A stretch of DNA of 64,000 nt from an uncultured Acidimicrobiales bacterium (lineage in GTDB: Bacteria > Actinomycetota > Acidimicrobiia > Acidimicrobiales > SZUA-35). The stretch is from the NCBI GenBank assembly GCA_937997485.1, contig CALKTH010000031.1, positions 36,202-100,201 on the forward strand. Reading direction: 5' to 3'. Shown here piece by piece: positions 1 through 8,940 of the stretch. The notes under the pieces were generated by a model. It was not told the DNA's origin, did not search any database, and was given only the letters and a program-made list of their open reading frames with translations. How positions within the stretch are numbered: position 1 is the stretch's first letter; every line of letters begins with the position of its first letter. The position numbers and the translations under genes were made by a program.

Positions 1-512
1 ATGTTGCTGACATCGGCCAGGTACAAGTGCCAGAGGCGATCGCTCTGGGCGTAGAGCATGTCGAGTGAGTCGAGCATGAAGCGATTGTCGGCCGCCTCCC
101 ACATGATCTCGTGACAGCGGCGGTCAACCCCGAGCATCTCGTGCGGCTCGAGATTGGCGATCTCCGAGGCCTGCAGCGTGGACTCCATCTCATCCCAGTG
201 CTCTGCTGAGCCGCGGGCGGCGGCGAGGCGAGCGGCGTAGGGCTCCATGACAAAGCGAGTCTCGAGCAGTGTGGATAGTTCCGCGACGTCGAGCCCGCCA
301 ACCAACATGCCGCGCCGAGGGATCACCTGGACAAAGTGCTCGCGCGCGAGCCGCTGAAGTGCCTCGCGAAGTGGGGTGCGTCCGACGTCCAGACGTTCGC
401 TGAGCTCGGTCTCCCGCAGCACGTCACCCGGGGCGAGTTCGAGCGTGATGATCAGCTGTCGAAGCTGTTGATACGCCTGCTCACTCAGGGAGGTGGTGGG
501 TTCGGATGGCAT
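1..512 (-). CDS. GntR-family (FCD/FadR subfamily) transcriptional regulator, C-terminus cut by window edge
   Basis: Translating the minus strand from the ATG at 512 gives an open frame of 170 residues to the window edge. It begins MPSEPTTSLSEQAYQQLRQL and carries a GntR winged helix (about residues 8-72, with LAPGDVLRETELSERL and GRTPLREALQRL), then the start of an all-helical FCD ligand domain (ETRFVMEPYAARLAA). FCD domains usually bind a carboxylate effector through a metal. The gene diverges from the demethylase-etfBA operon at 654, with operator-like palindromes between them, so it probably controls that operon and itself. The effector is not predictable; the neighbours suggest a methylated amine or amino acid. 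About 50-60 residues are probably missing beyond the left edge. Confidence 0.88.
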   Translation of the reverse strand, partial: MPSEPTTSLSEQAYQQLRQLIITLELAPGDVLRETELSERLDVGRTPLREALQRLAREHFVQVIPRRGMLVGGLDVAELSTLLETRFVMEPYAARLAAARGSAEHWDEMESTLQASEIANLEPHEMLGVDRRCHEIMWEAADNRFMLDSLDMLYAQSDRLWHLYLADVSN

Positions 513-560
513 GTGACAGCTGACTCATTCGAGGGTTGCGGCGGGCCTTGGCCGGATCTA

Positions 561-591
561 GTATCCGGTTGATACACCAGTGATATATCAC
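561..591. promoter_or_regulatory. Candidate GntR operator pair in the divergent promoter region
   Basis: Two dyads lie side by side between the divergent starts: GTATC-N5-GATAC at 561-575 and the perfect 12-bp palindrome GTGATATATCAC at 580-591. FCD-type GntR proteins bind short AT-centred palindromes of this kind. The position suits autoregulation and control of the demethylase operon. Protein binding is inferred. Confidence 0.5.
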
Positions 592-653
592 GAGTTTCGG
601 TGAACGTCCATCCCGCTTGTCCAGCTCGGACAGCGTCAGCAACGAGGTCAGAA

Positions 654-3188
654 GTGAGCGATTTCCCCACCAGTGCAAAGGTTGTCGTCATCGGCGCCGG
701 CATCGTCGGCAACAGTTTGGTCGGCCATCTGTCCGAACTCGGTTGGACCGATCTCGTCCTGATTGACAAGGGCCCGCTGCCCAACCCTGGCGGCTCCACC
801 GGACACGCTTCCAACTTCATCTTCCCTGTTGACCACAACAAAGAAATGGCGCTGCTCGGCGTCCAGAGCGCCAACCAATATCGCGATCTCGGACTCAGTG
901 TGGACAGCGGTGGTATCGAGGTCGCTCGCACCCAGGAGCGCATGAACGAGCTCGCTCGCCGCATGACGTCGGCCAAGAGCTGGGGCGTTCAGGCCGAGAT
1001 GCTCACGCCAGCCGAGGTGAAGGAGAAGGTCCCGTTCATCAACGAGAACGTGATCCTGGGCGGCTTCCACTGCCCCACGGTCTCTGTCGTGGATTCGCTC
1101 GAGACGGGCACGCAGATGCGCAAGAAGGCACTCGACAAGGGTGTTCTTCAGGTCTTCGCCAACACCGAGGTGCTGGACCTCGAGACCGAGGAGAGCCACG
1201 TTCCCGGCCAGACCAAGATCAAGGCCGTCGTCACCGACAAGGGCACGATCGAGGCCGAGTACGTTGTCATCGCCTCCGGCGTGTGGAGTAACCGCGTGGC
1301 CAACATGGCCGGTGCGTACATCCCCCTCGTGCCTGCCGTGCACCAAATGGCCGACGTCGGCCCCATGGACATCCTGGCCGAGACCAACAACGAGATCGGC
1401 TACCCGATCGTTCGTGACATGGACACCTTCTGTTACGAGCGTCAGAGCTCGGGTTCCATGGAAGTCGGCTCCTACGGCCACCGGGCGATTCTCCATCACC
1501 CGGACGACATCCCCTCGAACGAAGAAGCGGCGCTTTCCCCTACCGAGATGCCCTTCACGCCGGACGACTTCGATCAGCAGATGGAAGAAGCCATCGAACT
1601 GATGGACTTCCTCGGCGACGCCGAGATCAAGTACGCCATCAACGGCCTGCTCTCCCTCACGCCAGACGCCATGCCGTGCCTCGGTGAGATCCCTGAGGTC
1701 CGCAACCTGTGGTCCGCCGCTGCCGTGTGGGTCAAGGAAGGCCCGGGCATGGCGCAGGTCGTGGCCGAGTGGATGACCTACGGCTACCCCCGAGTCATCG
1801 ACTCGCACGTGTCTGACATCGCCCGCTTCTATGAGCAGGAGAAGTCAGACGAGCACATCTGGGCCCGGGCCGACGAGCACTTCATCAAGACCTACGGCAT
1901 CGTCCACCCGTCCGAGCAGTGGAACAGCCGCCGCAACCTCCAGGTGAGCCCCTACTTCTCCCGGCAGGAAGCGCTCGAAGCCATGTTCTTCAGCGCTCGC
2001 ACCTGGGAGCGTCCGCAGTGGTACGGCTCCAACGCCGACCTCGTCGAGCGTTACGGCCTCGAAGAGCGCGAGGTCGAGTGGGACAACCGCTGGTGGAGTC
2101 CGATCACCGTTGGTGAGCACCTCAACCTGCGTGAGAACTGCGGCATGGTCGACCTCAGCGCCTTCCAGGTCTTCGAGCTCGAGGGTCCCGGTGCGGTTGC
2201 GTTCGCCGAGTACCTCGCTGTGAACAAGGTCGACAAGCCGGTCGGCTCCAGCGTGTACACCCCCTGGCTCACCCCCGATGGTGGCTTCCACTCCGACCTC
2301 ACGATGATGCGGGTGGCTGAGGACAAGATCCGTGTGGTCACCGGCGTCTTCGATGGTGGTCGCGACAGCTTCTGGATCAAGAAGTACCTGCCCGAAGACG
2401 GTTCGGTCACCTTCACCGACATCACCCTGCAGACCACCACGCTCGGCGTGTGGGGCCCGAACGCTCCGGCCGTTGTTGGCAAGCTGACCGACGCCGACCT
2501 CAGCCAGGAAGGCAGCCCCTACGGCAGCCTCCGCAACGTCACACTTCAGACCGCCAGCGGCCCAATCGAGGCGACCCTGTTCCGTATCTCCTACGTCGGT
2601 GACACCGGCTGGGAGATCTACACCTCGTGGGACAACGGTCCGGCATTGTGGGATGCCCTCATGGAAGCTGGCGAGGAGCACGGGCTCCGCCCCACGGGCG
2701 GCGGTGTCTACGGCACCTCTGGCCGTCTCGAAAAGGGCTACCGCCTCATGGGTGCCGAGCTCGAGAGCGAGTACACCCCGGTGGAGGCCGGCCTCGCTCG
2801 CCCGAAGGTCAAGGCCGCCGACTTCATCGGCAAGGAGGCGTACCTCAAGGCTCGTGAAGAAGCTCCCATTGCCAAGATGTGCACCTTCACGGTGGAGAGC
2901 AACGTGGACTCCCAGGGTCGCAAGCGGTTCATGCAGGGTGGCAACGAGCCCATCTGCACGGTGGATGGCGAGCGCATTGTCGACTCGCACGGTCGTGTCT
3001 CACGTGTTTGCACGGCTGGCCCCGGCCCGTCGGTCGGCAAGCACCTGCTGCTCGGCTACCTCCCAACAGAAATGGCTGAGATCGGCAACGAGTTCACCGT
3101 GATGTACATGAACGAGCTGTTCCCGATCAAGGTTGCAGCCATCGAGGGCAGCGTCTTCGATCCCGAAGACGCCCGTCTCAAGGGCTGA
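654..3188 (+). CDS. FAD-dependent N-demethylase of the dimethylglycine/sarcosine dehydrogenase family (DAO + GcvT domains)
   Basis: An 844-residue enzyme with a Rossmann FAD site at the N-terminus (GAGIVG at residues 14-19, acidic D38 ending the fold), a D-amino-acid-oxidase domain, then GcvT and GcvT C-terminal folate-binding domains (from about residue 430). STGHAS carries His51 at the place where dimethylglycine dehydrogenase links FAD covalently (STWHA in the animal enzyme). The family oxidises N-methyl groups and passes the one-carbon unit to tetrahydrofolate, giving electrons to ETF; the next two genes encode ETF. GTG 654 was chosen because GAGG lies just upstream and the fold starts at once; an in-frame GTG at 600 would add 18 unconserved residues. 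The exact substrate (dimethylglycine, sarcosine, betaine-derived or other) is not determined. Confidence 0.85.
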   Translation: MSDFPTSAKVVVIGAGIVGNSLVGHLSELGWTDLVLIDKGPLPNPGGSTGHASNFIFPVDHNKEMALLGVQSANQYRDLGLSVDSGGIEVARTQERMNELARRMTSAKSWGVQAEMLTPAEVKEKVPFINENVILGGFHCPTVSVVDSLETGTQMRKKALDKGVLQVFANTEVLDLETEESHVPGQTKIKAVVTDKGTIEAEYVVIASGVWSNRVANMAGAYIPLVPAVHQMADVGPMDILAETNNEIGYPIVRDMDTFCYERQSSGSMEVGSYGHRAILHHPDDIPSNEEAALSPTEMPFTPDDFDQQMEEAIELMDFLGDAEIKYAINGLLSLTPDAMPCLGEIPEVRNLWSAAAVWVKEGPGMAQVVAEWMTYGYPRVIDSHVSDIARFYEQEKSDEHIWARADEHFIKTYGIVHPSEQWNSRRNLQVSPYFSRQEALEAMFFSARTWERPQWYGSNADLVERYGLEEREVEWDNRWWSPITVGEHLNLRENCGMVDLSAFQVFELEGPGAVAFAEYLAVNKVDKPVGSSVYTPWLTPDGGFHSDLTMMRVAEDKIRVVTGVFDGGRDSFWIKKYLPEDGSVTFTDITLQTTTLGVWGPNAPAVVGKLTDADLSQEGSPYGSLRNVTLQTASGPIEATLFRISYVGDTGWEIYTSWDNGPALWDALMEAGEEHGLRPTGGGVYGTSGRLEKGYRLMGAELESEYTPVEAGLARPKVKAADFIGKEAYLKAREEAPIAKMCTFTVESNVDSQGRKRFMQGGNEPICTVDGERIVDSHGRVSRVCTAGPGPSVGKHLLLGYLPTEMAEIGNEFTVMYMNELFPIKVAAIEGSVFDPEDARLKG

Positions 3189-3190
3189 TC

Positions 3191-3985
3191 GTGCGCATCC
3201 TCGTTTGCGTGAAGCGCGTGCCCGCCCCGGGCGCCAAGATCAACATCACCGCCGACGCACAGGACGTCGATACCGCACACCTCGGGTTCGCCATGAGCCC
3301 CCACGAGGAGTGCGCGGTTGAGGAAGCCGTGCAGCTGATCGAGGCCAATGGCGGCCCCGATGCCGGTCACTCGGCCACCGTCCTCACCCTCGGCCCGGCC
3401 GAAGCGGAGGAGCAGCTTCGTTACTCCGCTTCGCTTGGTATCCAGCACGCCGTGTTGCTGAAGACCGACGGTTCGCCGTGGGATCCGCAGCGCACGGCCC
3501 AAGCGATTGCCTCAGCCGTCGAGACGCTCGAATCTGAGGGTGGGGCGTTCGATCTCATCCTGTTCGGCAACGAGAGTGCCGACTCTGGCGGCTTCCAGGT
3601 CGGCATTCGTGTGGCTCACGCCATCGGTCGCCCCATCGTCAACGCCATCAAGGGCATCGAGCCCGACTTCGAGTCTGGCGAGGTCACCGCCAAGCGCGAC
3701 ATCGACGGTGGTTTCGAGGTGTATGGCATGCAGATGCCTGCGGTCTTCGGAGTGAAGGAGGGGTTGAACCTTCCCCGCTATCCGACGATGCGAGGCCGTT
3801 TGGCGTCGAAGAAGATCGAAGTCACGGTGCTCGATGCCGAGGGCGACGAGGGCGGGCAGCAACGGGTACGCCTGCAAGAGCCGCCGCAGCAAGAAAGCAC
3901 CACCGTTCACCTCGGCGAAGGCACCGCTGCTGTGCCGGCCATCGTCGATCTTCTCGACGAGTTGGGAGTTCTTCACCATGCCTGA
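3191..3985 (+). CDS. etfB: Electron transfer flavoprotein beta subunit
   Basis: A 264-residue ETF-beta/FixA protein starting MRILVCVKRVPAPGAKINI, with the family features of an early CVKRVPxP segment, an AVEEAVQL helix and a VFGVKEGLNLPRYPTMRGR segment near the AMP/ETF-docking region. It forms the small subunit of the soluble heterodimer that takes electrons from flavin dehydrogenases. The GTG start lies 2 bp after the dehydrogenase stop, with AAGGG about 7 bases upstream, so the genes are co-transcribed and the dehydrogenase at 654 is the likely donor. Its last codons overlap the etfA start by 8 bp. Confidence 0.93.
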   Translation: MRILVCVKRVPAPGAKINITADAQDVDTAHLGFAMSPHEECAVEEAVQLIEANGGPDAGHSATVLTLGPAEAEEQLRYSASLGIQHAVLLKTDGSPWDPQRTAQAIASAVETLESEGGAFDLILFGNESADSGGFQVGIRVAHAIGRPIVNAIKGIEPDFESGEVTAKRDIDGGFEVYGMQMPAVFGVKEGLNLPRYPTMRGRLASKKIEVTVLDAEGDEGGQQRVRLQEPPQQESTTVHLGEGTAAVPAIVDLLDELGVLHHA

Positions 3986-4940
3986 GATTCTCGTATTGGC
4001 TGAACACGACCGCGGCGTGCTCGACGGTGCCACGTTCGAGGCGCTCACGTTTGCTCGTGGCCTGGCCGACGGCGATGACATTGCCGTGCTTGTCTGCGGT
4101 GACCACGACCTCACCGAGGAACTCGGTGCATACGGCGCCACCAAGGTGCACGTGGCAAGCCACGACCTCTTGAACGACGATTTCGGCCCGGAAGCGTGGG
4201 GTCAGACTCTCGCTGAGCTGGTGGAATCGGAGTCTCCCGACATCGTCTTGGCCTGCGGCACATCCAAGGGCAACGAGGTCATGGCCCAAGCCGCTGCCCG
4301 ACTGGATGTCCCCTTCGTTGCCAACTGCACTGAGGTGGAAGGTGACGGTGAAGAAATGACGCGAGTGCAGTGGGGCGGGTCGCTCTTGGAGCGCTCGTCG
4401 CTCGATGCCGACGTCCGCCTACTCTCCGTGGCGCATCATTCTGTTGAATCTGAGTTGAATGATGGCCAAGCAGCTCCAGATGTGGCACAGTTTGATCCGG
4501 ATCTTGATGAGTCTTTGTCACGCACGGTGGTAAAGGGTCGAGAGATCGCAGAGGCTGGCGTGACGTTGTCCACCGCACCGGTGGTGGTCGGCGGAGGTAG
4601 GGGAGTTGGGGGACCGGACGGGTTCGCTCCACTCGAAGAGCTTGCTCTTTTGCTGGGCGGCCGAGTGGGTTGTTCTCGTGCGGTCACCAACAATGGTTGG
4701 CGACCGCACTCGGACCAGGTCGGGCAGACCGGTACTCGGATTGCTCCCGAGATCTACATCGCCAACGGCATCTCCGGTGCGATCCAGCACTGGGTGGGGG
4801 CCATGGCGTCAAAGAAGATCCTGGCCATCAACACTGACGCCGACGCAAACATGGTGGTGAAAGCGGACTACGCCGTGATCGGTGATCTGCACCAGATCAT
4901 CCCGGCCATCATCGACGAAGTGAAAGCCCGGCAAGGCTGA
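3978..4940 (+). CDS. etfA: Electron transfer flavoprotein alpha subunit
   Basis: A 320-residue ETF-alpha/FixB protein. The C-terminal FAD domain is clear: VVGGGRGVGG, then GCSRAVTNNGW, then YIANGISGAIQHWVGAM, the ETF-alpha signature, and INTDADANMVVKADYAVIGD. The start MPEILVLAEHD at 3978 overlaps the end of etfB and matches the family N-terminus; an upstream in-frame start at 3834 would lie inside etfB and was rejected. With etfB it should carry electrons from the demethylase to ETF:quinone oxidoreductase, which is not in the window. Unusual features: none seen. Confidence 0.93.
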   Translation: MPEILVLAEHDRGVLDGATFEALTFARGLADGDDIAVLVCGDHDLTEELGAYGATKVHVASHDLLNDDFGPEAWGQTLAELVESESPDIVLACGTSKGNEVMAQAAARLDVPFVANCTEVEGDGEEMTRVQWGGSLLERSSLDADVRLLSVAHHSVESELNDGQAAPDVAQFDPDLDESLSRTVVKGREIAEAGVTLSTAPVVVGGGRGVGGPDGFAPLEELALLLGGRVGCSRAVTNNGWRPHSDQVGQTGTRIAPEIYIANGISGAIQHWVGAMASKKILAINTDADANMVVKADYAVIGDLHQIIPAIIDEVKARQG

Positions 4941-4980
4941 CGCCTTCCCAATCGGCGCTTCCCGCTCCCTGAGCTTCTGC

Positions 4981-5030
4981 CAACTGCCACCTCGGAATCC
5001 GGTTCTGACCGGACGTCCAGGTGGCAGTTG
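4981..5030. terminator. Nested perfect inverted repeat, probable bidirectional terminator
   Basis: A perfect 12-bp inverted repeat (CAACTGCCACCT at 4981-4992, its complement at 5019-5030) encloses a second 6-bp hairpin (TCCGGT at 4998-5003, ACCGGA at 5008-5013). It lies between the convergent etfA and the surface-protein gene, where a two-way terminator is expected. No long T-run follows, as is common in high-GC actinobacteria. Confidence 0.6.
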
Positions 5031-5077
5031 CGCGTTTGGGCTCGGGTTCGTCAGCGAGGAGTGACGGTCGCGTTCGC

Positions 5078-6598
5078 TCAGGTGATGCGCGAGCGCCAGG
5101 CGGCGGAGGCGAGAGCGAGACCTGCGGCGAGGAGGGTGAGTCCGGCCAGCAAGAGCGGGAGCGGGTTGCTGCCGGTGTTGGGAAGCGAGCCATCATCGAC
5201 GGCCGGCGGACGAGCCTCCGAGGTTGGGGCCGCGGTCGTCGCGACCCCTGTCGTCGGGGTCGTTGGTGCTGCCGTGGTTGACGGTGCCGTCGTTGACGGT
5301 GTTGATGTCTCTGCCGTCGTCGGGGCGGCGCTCGTGCTGGTTGTGCTTGGAGCGGTTGTGGTGGTCGTAGGTGCTGGCTGCACGGGGAGTGAGAACGAGG
5401 TCCCGGGAGCGAGCGTGGTTTGGTCGCTGGCGACGGTGGGAGCGTTGGCGAACGGTGACCCGACGACGGGCAGGTCGATGGTGAGCGTGTAGCCCACGTT
5501 CACCGGCGGGTCGGTCGCATCGAGAGCACCAACCGTCCACTCGATCGCCACGACGGACGCCGGATCGGCGGGGCAGGGGCCGAAGCTAGCGCCGTCGCCG
5601 CTGCACTGGATGGGGAAGCCACTGTTGTTGATGGCGGTGAGCGTCGTGCCGGTGGGAATGGTGTCGACGACGACCCCTCCTGTCGCCATCGCTGTGCCCG
5701 CGTTCGACAGTGTGAGCGTCGCCGTTGCCGTGTTGATGTCGCTGCCGAGGTCGAGGCTCCCTGGCGAGATCGCAGACGTGAGTGAGAGCTCGGGCCGGTC
5801 GGGCTCGAAGTCCCACGTGGTGGGCTCGGCACCGTTGAAGCCGAGGGTGATGAGGTCGGCGGCTCCCTCGTAGGAGCCGGCCCAGCCGGAGCCGAGGCCA
5901 ACCTCGACACCAAACACCTGTGTATTCGGGCCGTACCCCCACTCGGTCAGATCGCGATCGAACACGAAGCACTCGATCGGGCCGCCGCAGCCGCCGATGC
6001 CGCTGAACGAGCCGTCGATGAACTGTGGGATCTGCCAGAAGTTGTCGCCGTTGAGGTCCTCGGCCGTCCAGACATCAGTTGGCACCGGACCACCGCTCGT
6101 CGGGTAGCCGTTGTAGATGCCTTCCCAGATCGCGAGTGTGCTCGTCCCATTGGTGCCGACGTCAGGATCCCAGAGCCAGAGTCGCAGGGCGGGCGTCAGG
6201 TGGGCGGGCGCAGTAGACGATGACGCTCGAAGCCAATCGAAGTGGATGGTGTCGAGTTCTGAGAGCAGGCCGAAACCACCGGCGGTGGTCGAGAAGCCGG
6301 CTCCGGCAGCGAAGACGGTGTCCGGCGAGAAGATCTGGGCGTCGGTCTTGGGTGAGTTCGCCGCCGGGGCGGGGAGGCGCTGATCGAGCGAACCGTCGCC
6401 ACCGAGGCGATCGTCCCGCACATCGCTGACCACGCTGACGCCGCCATCTCGGGCGTTCGCTTCGTGCCACTCGCCTGGGGCGGGACCCCAGTCGGTCGGC
6501 CGGATGATCAGCGTGGCTGCACTTGCGGCCAGTCCTGAGAGCGTGAGGGCAGAGGCGAGAACCAACAGCGATGCGATGGCGAGGAGCAGGCGGCGCAT
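5078..6598 (-). CDS. LPXTG-anchored, Thr-rich cell-surface protein
   Basis: A 506-residue secreted protein. MRRLLLAIASLLVLASALTL is a signal peptide ending near ASA-A. A globular ectodomain follows (about residues 30-290), then a beta-sandwich resembling the DUF11/CARDB repeat type (about 290-400, with LTLSNAGTAMATGGVVVDTI), a Thr/Ser/Pro/Ala stalk (about 410-465), and the sorting signal LPNTG at 472-476 followed by a hydrophobic helix and RSRIT. This is the class A sortase layout, so it should be attached to peptidoglycan. The ATG at 6598 starts the signal peptide; longer in-frame readings only add unconserved sequence. Function is unknown; adhesion or surface-layer roles are guesses. Confidence 0.85.
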   Translation of the reverse strand: MRRLLLAIASLLVLASALTLSGLAASAATLIIRPTDWGPAPGEWHEANARDGGVSVVSDVRDDRLGGDGSLDQRLPAPAANSPKTDAQIFSPDTVFAAGAGFSTTAGGFGLLSELDTIHFDWLRASSSTAPAHLTPALRLWLWDPDVGTNGTSTLAIWEGIYNGYPTSGGPVPTDVWTAEDLNGDNFWQIPQFIDGSFSGIGGCGGPIECFVFDRDLTEWGYGPNTQVFGVEVGLGSGWAGSYEGAADLITLGFNGAEPTTWDFEPDRPELSLTSAISPGSLDLGSDINTATATLTLSNAGTAMATGGVVVDTIPTGTTLTAINNSGFPIQCSGDGASFGPCPADPASVVAIEWTVGALDATDPPVNVGYTLTIDLPVVGSPFANAPTVASDQTTLAPGTSFSLPVQPAPTTTTTAPSTTSTSAAPTTAETSTPSTTAPSTTAAPTTPTTGVATTAAPTSEARPPAVDDGSLPNTGSNPLPLLLAGLTLLAAGLALASAAWRSRIT

Positions 6599-6624
6599 GT
6601 CCTCGAACCTATCGATTCCGAGTG

Positions 6625-7347
6625 TCAGGCGACAGCGGGCGTCGCGACGGCGACCCGGCGAGTGAGGACCACATCCACCCCGGCCTGTCGCATCGAACGG
6701 CGGAACCACCACAGGCCTGCCACGAGCGTGATGCTCGTCGTGACCGGCCCGAGTGCTGCCTTGTAGAGAACAAATGACGTGATCGATTGTGTCAGCAGCA
6801 GGTACAGCGTGACGGCGCCGTTAAGGAGCGAGGTCGCAGCCCACAAGAGCGAGAGCTTCGGGAAGAAGGCCTTGAACGCCGGTTCATTTGCGGTCTGCTC
6901 GTCGAAGGGGCAGAAGTCGTGCACGAGGCGTTCGGCGAGCGGCAGCCCCATCGGAACCGAGATCAGGAAGGCCGTGCCGATGAGCGTGGTGCTGATCGTT
7001 GGCTGGATGAAGTACGCGAGGACGCTGCCGGTGAGGACCGCGACGATCGTCTTGGCCGTGTTGCCAACGATGGAGAGGATGACGAGGCCAGCGATGCGGT
7101 GGCCCTTGGCCCGCTGGTATGCGACCACGCCGAGCGACCATGCGAGACCGGCGAGCACCGCCGGAGTGAGGCCGGCGATCGAGTACCCAACGAGGAAGAG
7201 AACGAGCGGAACGATCTTCCCGATCACGATGTTCAGCCACGAGTGGCGAGCGATGGCTCCAAGGCCCGGGATGGTGACGCGGCGTTCCACACCTGTTCTG
7301 TCGTCGCGGACGGCGAGGAAGTTTCGTTCAATCTTGGGAATTGACAC
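6625..7347 (-). CDS. Multi-pass membrane protein, VC0807-like
   Basis: A 240-residue integral membrane protein with about five to six hydrophobic segments, including IVPLVLFLVGYSIAGLTPAV and LIGTAFLISVPMGLPLAERL. The arrangement resembles the uncharacterised VC0807 family (septation-protein-A-like). The GTG at 7347 was chosen because AGG-TCA lies 6 bases upstream; a TTG 48 bases earlier is possible. It lies 26 bp before the LPXTG protein on the same strand and could be co-transcribed with it. The family name is a moderate-confidence call; no catalytic residue is evident. Confidence 0.6.
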   Translation of the reverse strand: MSIPKIERNFLAVRDDRTGVERRVTIPGLGAIARHSWLNIVIGKIVPLVLFLVGYSIAGLTPAVLAGLAWSLGVVAYQRAKGHRIAGLVILSIVGNTAKTIVAVLTGSVLAYFIQPTISTTLIGTAFLISVPMGLPLAERLVHDFCPFDEQTANEPAFKAFFPKLSLLWAATSLLNGAVTLYLLLTQSITSFVLYKAALGPVTTSITLVAGLWWFRRSMRQAGVDVVLTRRVAVATPAVA

Positions 7348-7513
7348 GTTTGACCTAGGTCGTGCGACAGAAGGCCGTCGGACGTGTGACGACAAGCATC
7401 AAGCTTCGTCATCATCGTCGCCGTTCTCTCGGCTAGCGCCTCGTTCACTTACCGAGTTGTTCGCTGGGGCTCCCGACTCGCGCCAGGAGTGCACCAACGA
7501 TTGGCGTGTTGGG

Positions 7514-8884
7514 CTATTCGAGTTCGCGGATGATGAGTGCGATCTCGTCGGAGGTGGTGCGGGGGTTGACGAAGCAGAAGCGGTAGACGGGCTCGCCGTC
7601 GTGCCGGCTGGGAACGACGAAGGCGGTCTGCTCATGCATCATCTTCTCGGTCCGAGCCTGGTACTGGGCGGCGTCCCAACCGATGCGTTCGAACACCACG
7701 ATGCTCAGTCCCGGCTCCCACACCATACGCAGGTGCGGCGCTGCCTCGATCTGACGGACCGCTTCGTGAGCGAGATCGATGGTGGATTGCACGGCGGCGC
7801 CGTACGCGTCCGTGCCGTAGGTAGCGAGGGAGAACCAGAAGGGGAGGCCCCGCACACGACGCGTCAGATGGATGGCGAAGTCCGACGGGTTCCAGTCACC
7901 GTAGGCCTCGAGGAACTCGAGGTATCCCGCATGTTGCGCATGGGCGGCCCGACCCTGATCGGGATTCCGCCAGATCAGGGCGCAGCAATCGAACGGAGCG
8001 AAGAGCCACTTGTGGGGATCGATGATGAGCGAGTCGGCGTGCTCGATGCCATCGAACTGCGGACGCACCTCGGGAGCGGCGAGACCGGCGCCGCCGTAGG
8101 CGGCATCCACGTGGAACCATACGTCTCGCTCACGACAGACCTCGCCAACCGAGGCCAGATCGTCGATGACTCCCAGGTTGGTTGAGCCGGCCGTGGCGAC
8201 GACGCCGCAAACCCGGTCGCCGTGCTCCTCGAGCGCGGCCTGCACGCCATCGCCCGTCAGGCGTCGGCGCGCATCAGTATCGATGGCAATCACGTCGACA
8301 CCCATGACTTCGGCTGCCGATGGGATCGATGAGTGCGCCGTCTTCGACACAATGAACGCCCACTTGTCGGGCTCGGGGCGACCCTCGTCGAGGCATCGTT
8401 GCACGGCGGCCTTGCGGGCGCCGACCATGGCGGAGAGATTGCCGATCGTCCCACCGGGTACGAAGACGCCGCCAGCTTCCGCTGGCAGCCCAGCCAGGTC
8501 GCTCAGCCAGCGAAGCGCTTCGTTCTCGGCATACACCGCACCGGAACCTTCGAGCCACGAGCCGCCGTAGGTGGACATCGCACCTACCACCAGGTCAAAC
8601 AGCACGGCCGCTTCGGTCGGAGCGGCAGGAACGAACGAGAGATACCGGGTGAAGTCGACGGAGAGGCATGCGGGCGCGAGGACGTGCTCGAACAGATCCA
8701 GCGCCTTGTCGCCGCCGATTCCCTCAGCCGTGATCGTCGGCCCGCAATCTGCCGCCAGCTCCTCGGCCGTCCGGGCCGTGTCGAGCGGGATGGGATCGAG
8801 ACGCGTGCGGGCTCGGGCGTAGGCCACGATCTTGTCGGCAAGAGCGTCGGTCTCGGGGTTGTAGTCGTGCATCGAGCGAGGCAT
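7514..8884 (-). CDS. Group II pyridoxal-phosphate-dependent amino-acid decarboxylase
   Basis: A 456-residue fold-type I PLP enzyme of the aromatic-L-amino-acid/glutamate/diaminobutyrate decarboxylase group. HVDAAYGG at residues 258-265 holds the Asp that pairs with the PLP pyridine nitrogen, and DPHKW at 289-293 holds Lys292, the Schiff-base lysine. GGTIGNLSAM (144-153) matches the phosphate-contact segment. The start at 8884 follows an AAAGGAG ribosome site at 5 bases. It lies 56 bp downstream of the PotD-like lipoprotein on the same strand, which hints at amine metabolism. The substrate cannot be read from sequence; tryptophan/tyrosine, glutamate or diaminobutyrate are all possible. Confidence 0.85.
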   Translation of the reverse strand: MPRSMHDYNPETDALADKIVAYARARTRLDPIPLDTARTAEELAADCGPTITAEGIGGDKALDLFEHVLAPACLSVDFTRYLSFVPAAPTEAAVLFDLVVGAMSTYGGSWLEGSGAVYAENEALRWLSDLAGLPAEAGGVFVPGGTIGNLSAMVGARKAAVQRCLDEGRPEPDKWAFIVSKTAHSSIPSAAEVMGVDVIAIDTDARRRLTGDGVQAALEEHGDRVCGVVATAGSTNLGVIDDLASVGEVCRERDVWFHVDAAYGGAGLAAPEVRPQFDGIEHADSLIIDPHKWLFAPFDCCALIWRNPDQGRAAHAQHAGYLEFLEAYGDWNPSDFAIHLTRRVRGLPFWFSLATYGTDAYGAAVQSTIDLAHEAVRQIEAAPHLRMVWEPGLSIVVFERIGWDAAQYQARTEKMMHEQTAFVVPSRHDGEPVYRFCFVNPRTTSDEIALIIRELE

Positions 8885-8940
8885 GTCGGCTCCTTTGGAG
8901 AAGCGGTGGTTCGCCGCGGTCAGCGCCTCTGCTGGGATCG

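Noticed and set aside
600..653. Earlier GTG start at 600 for the demethylase
   Set aside because: It would lie just beside the operator palindromes and add 18 residues without family similarity; GTG 654 has a ribosome site and places the FAD fold directly at the N-terminus.
6779..8185. 468-codon plus-strand open frame across the VC0807-like and decarboxylase genes
   Set aside because: It covers two real minus-strand genes and the gap between them; no domain pattern.
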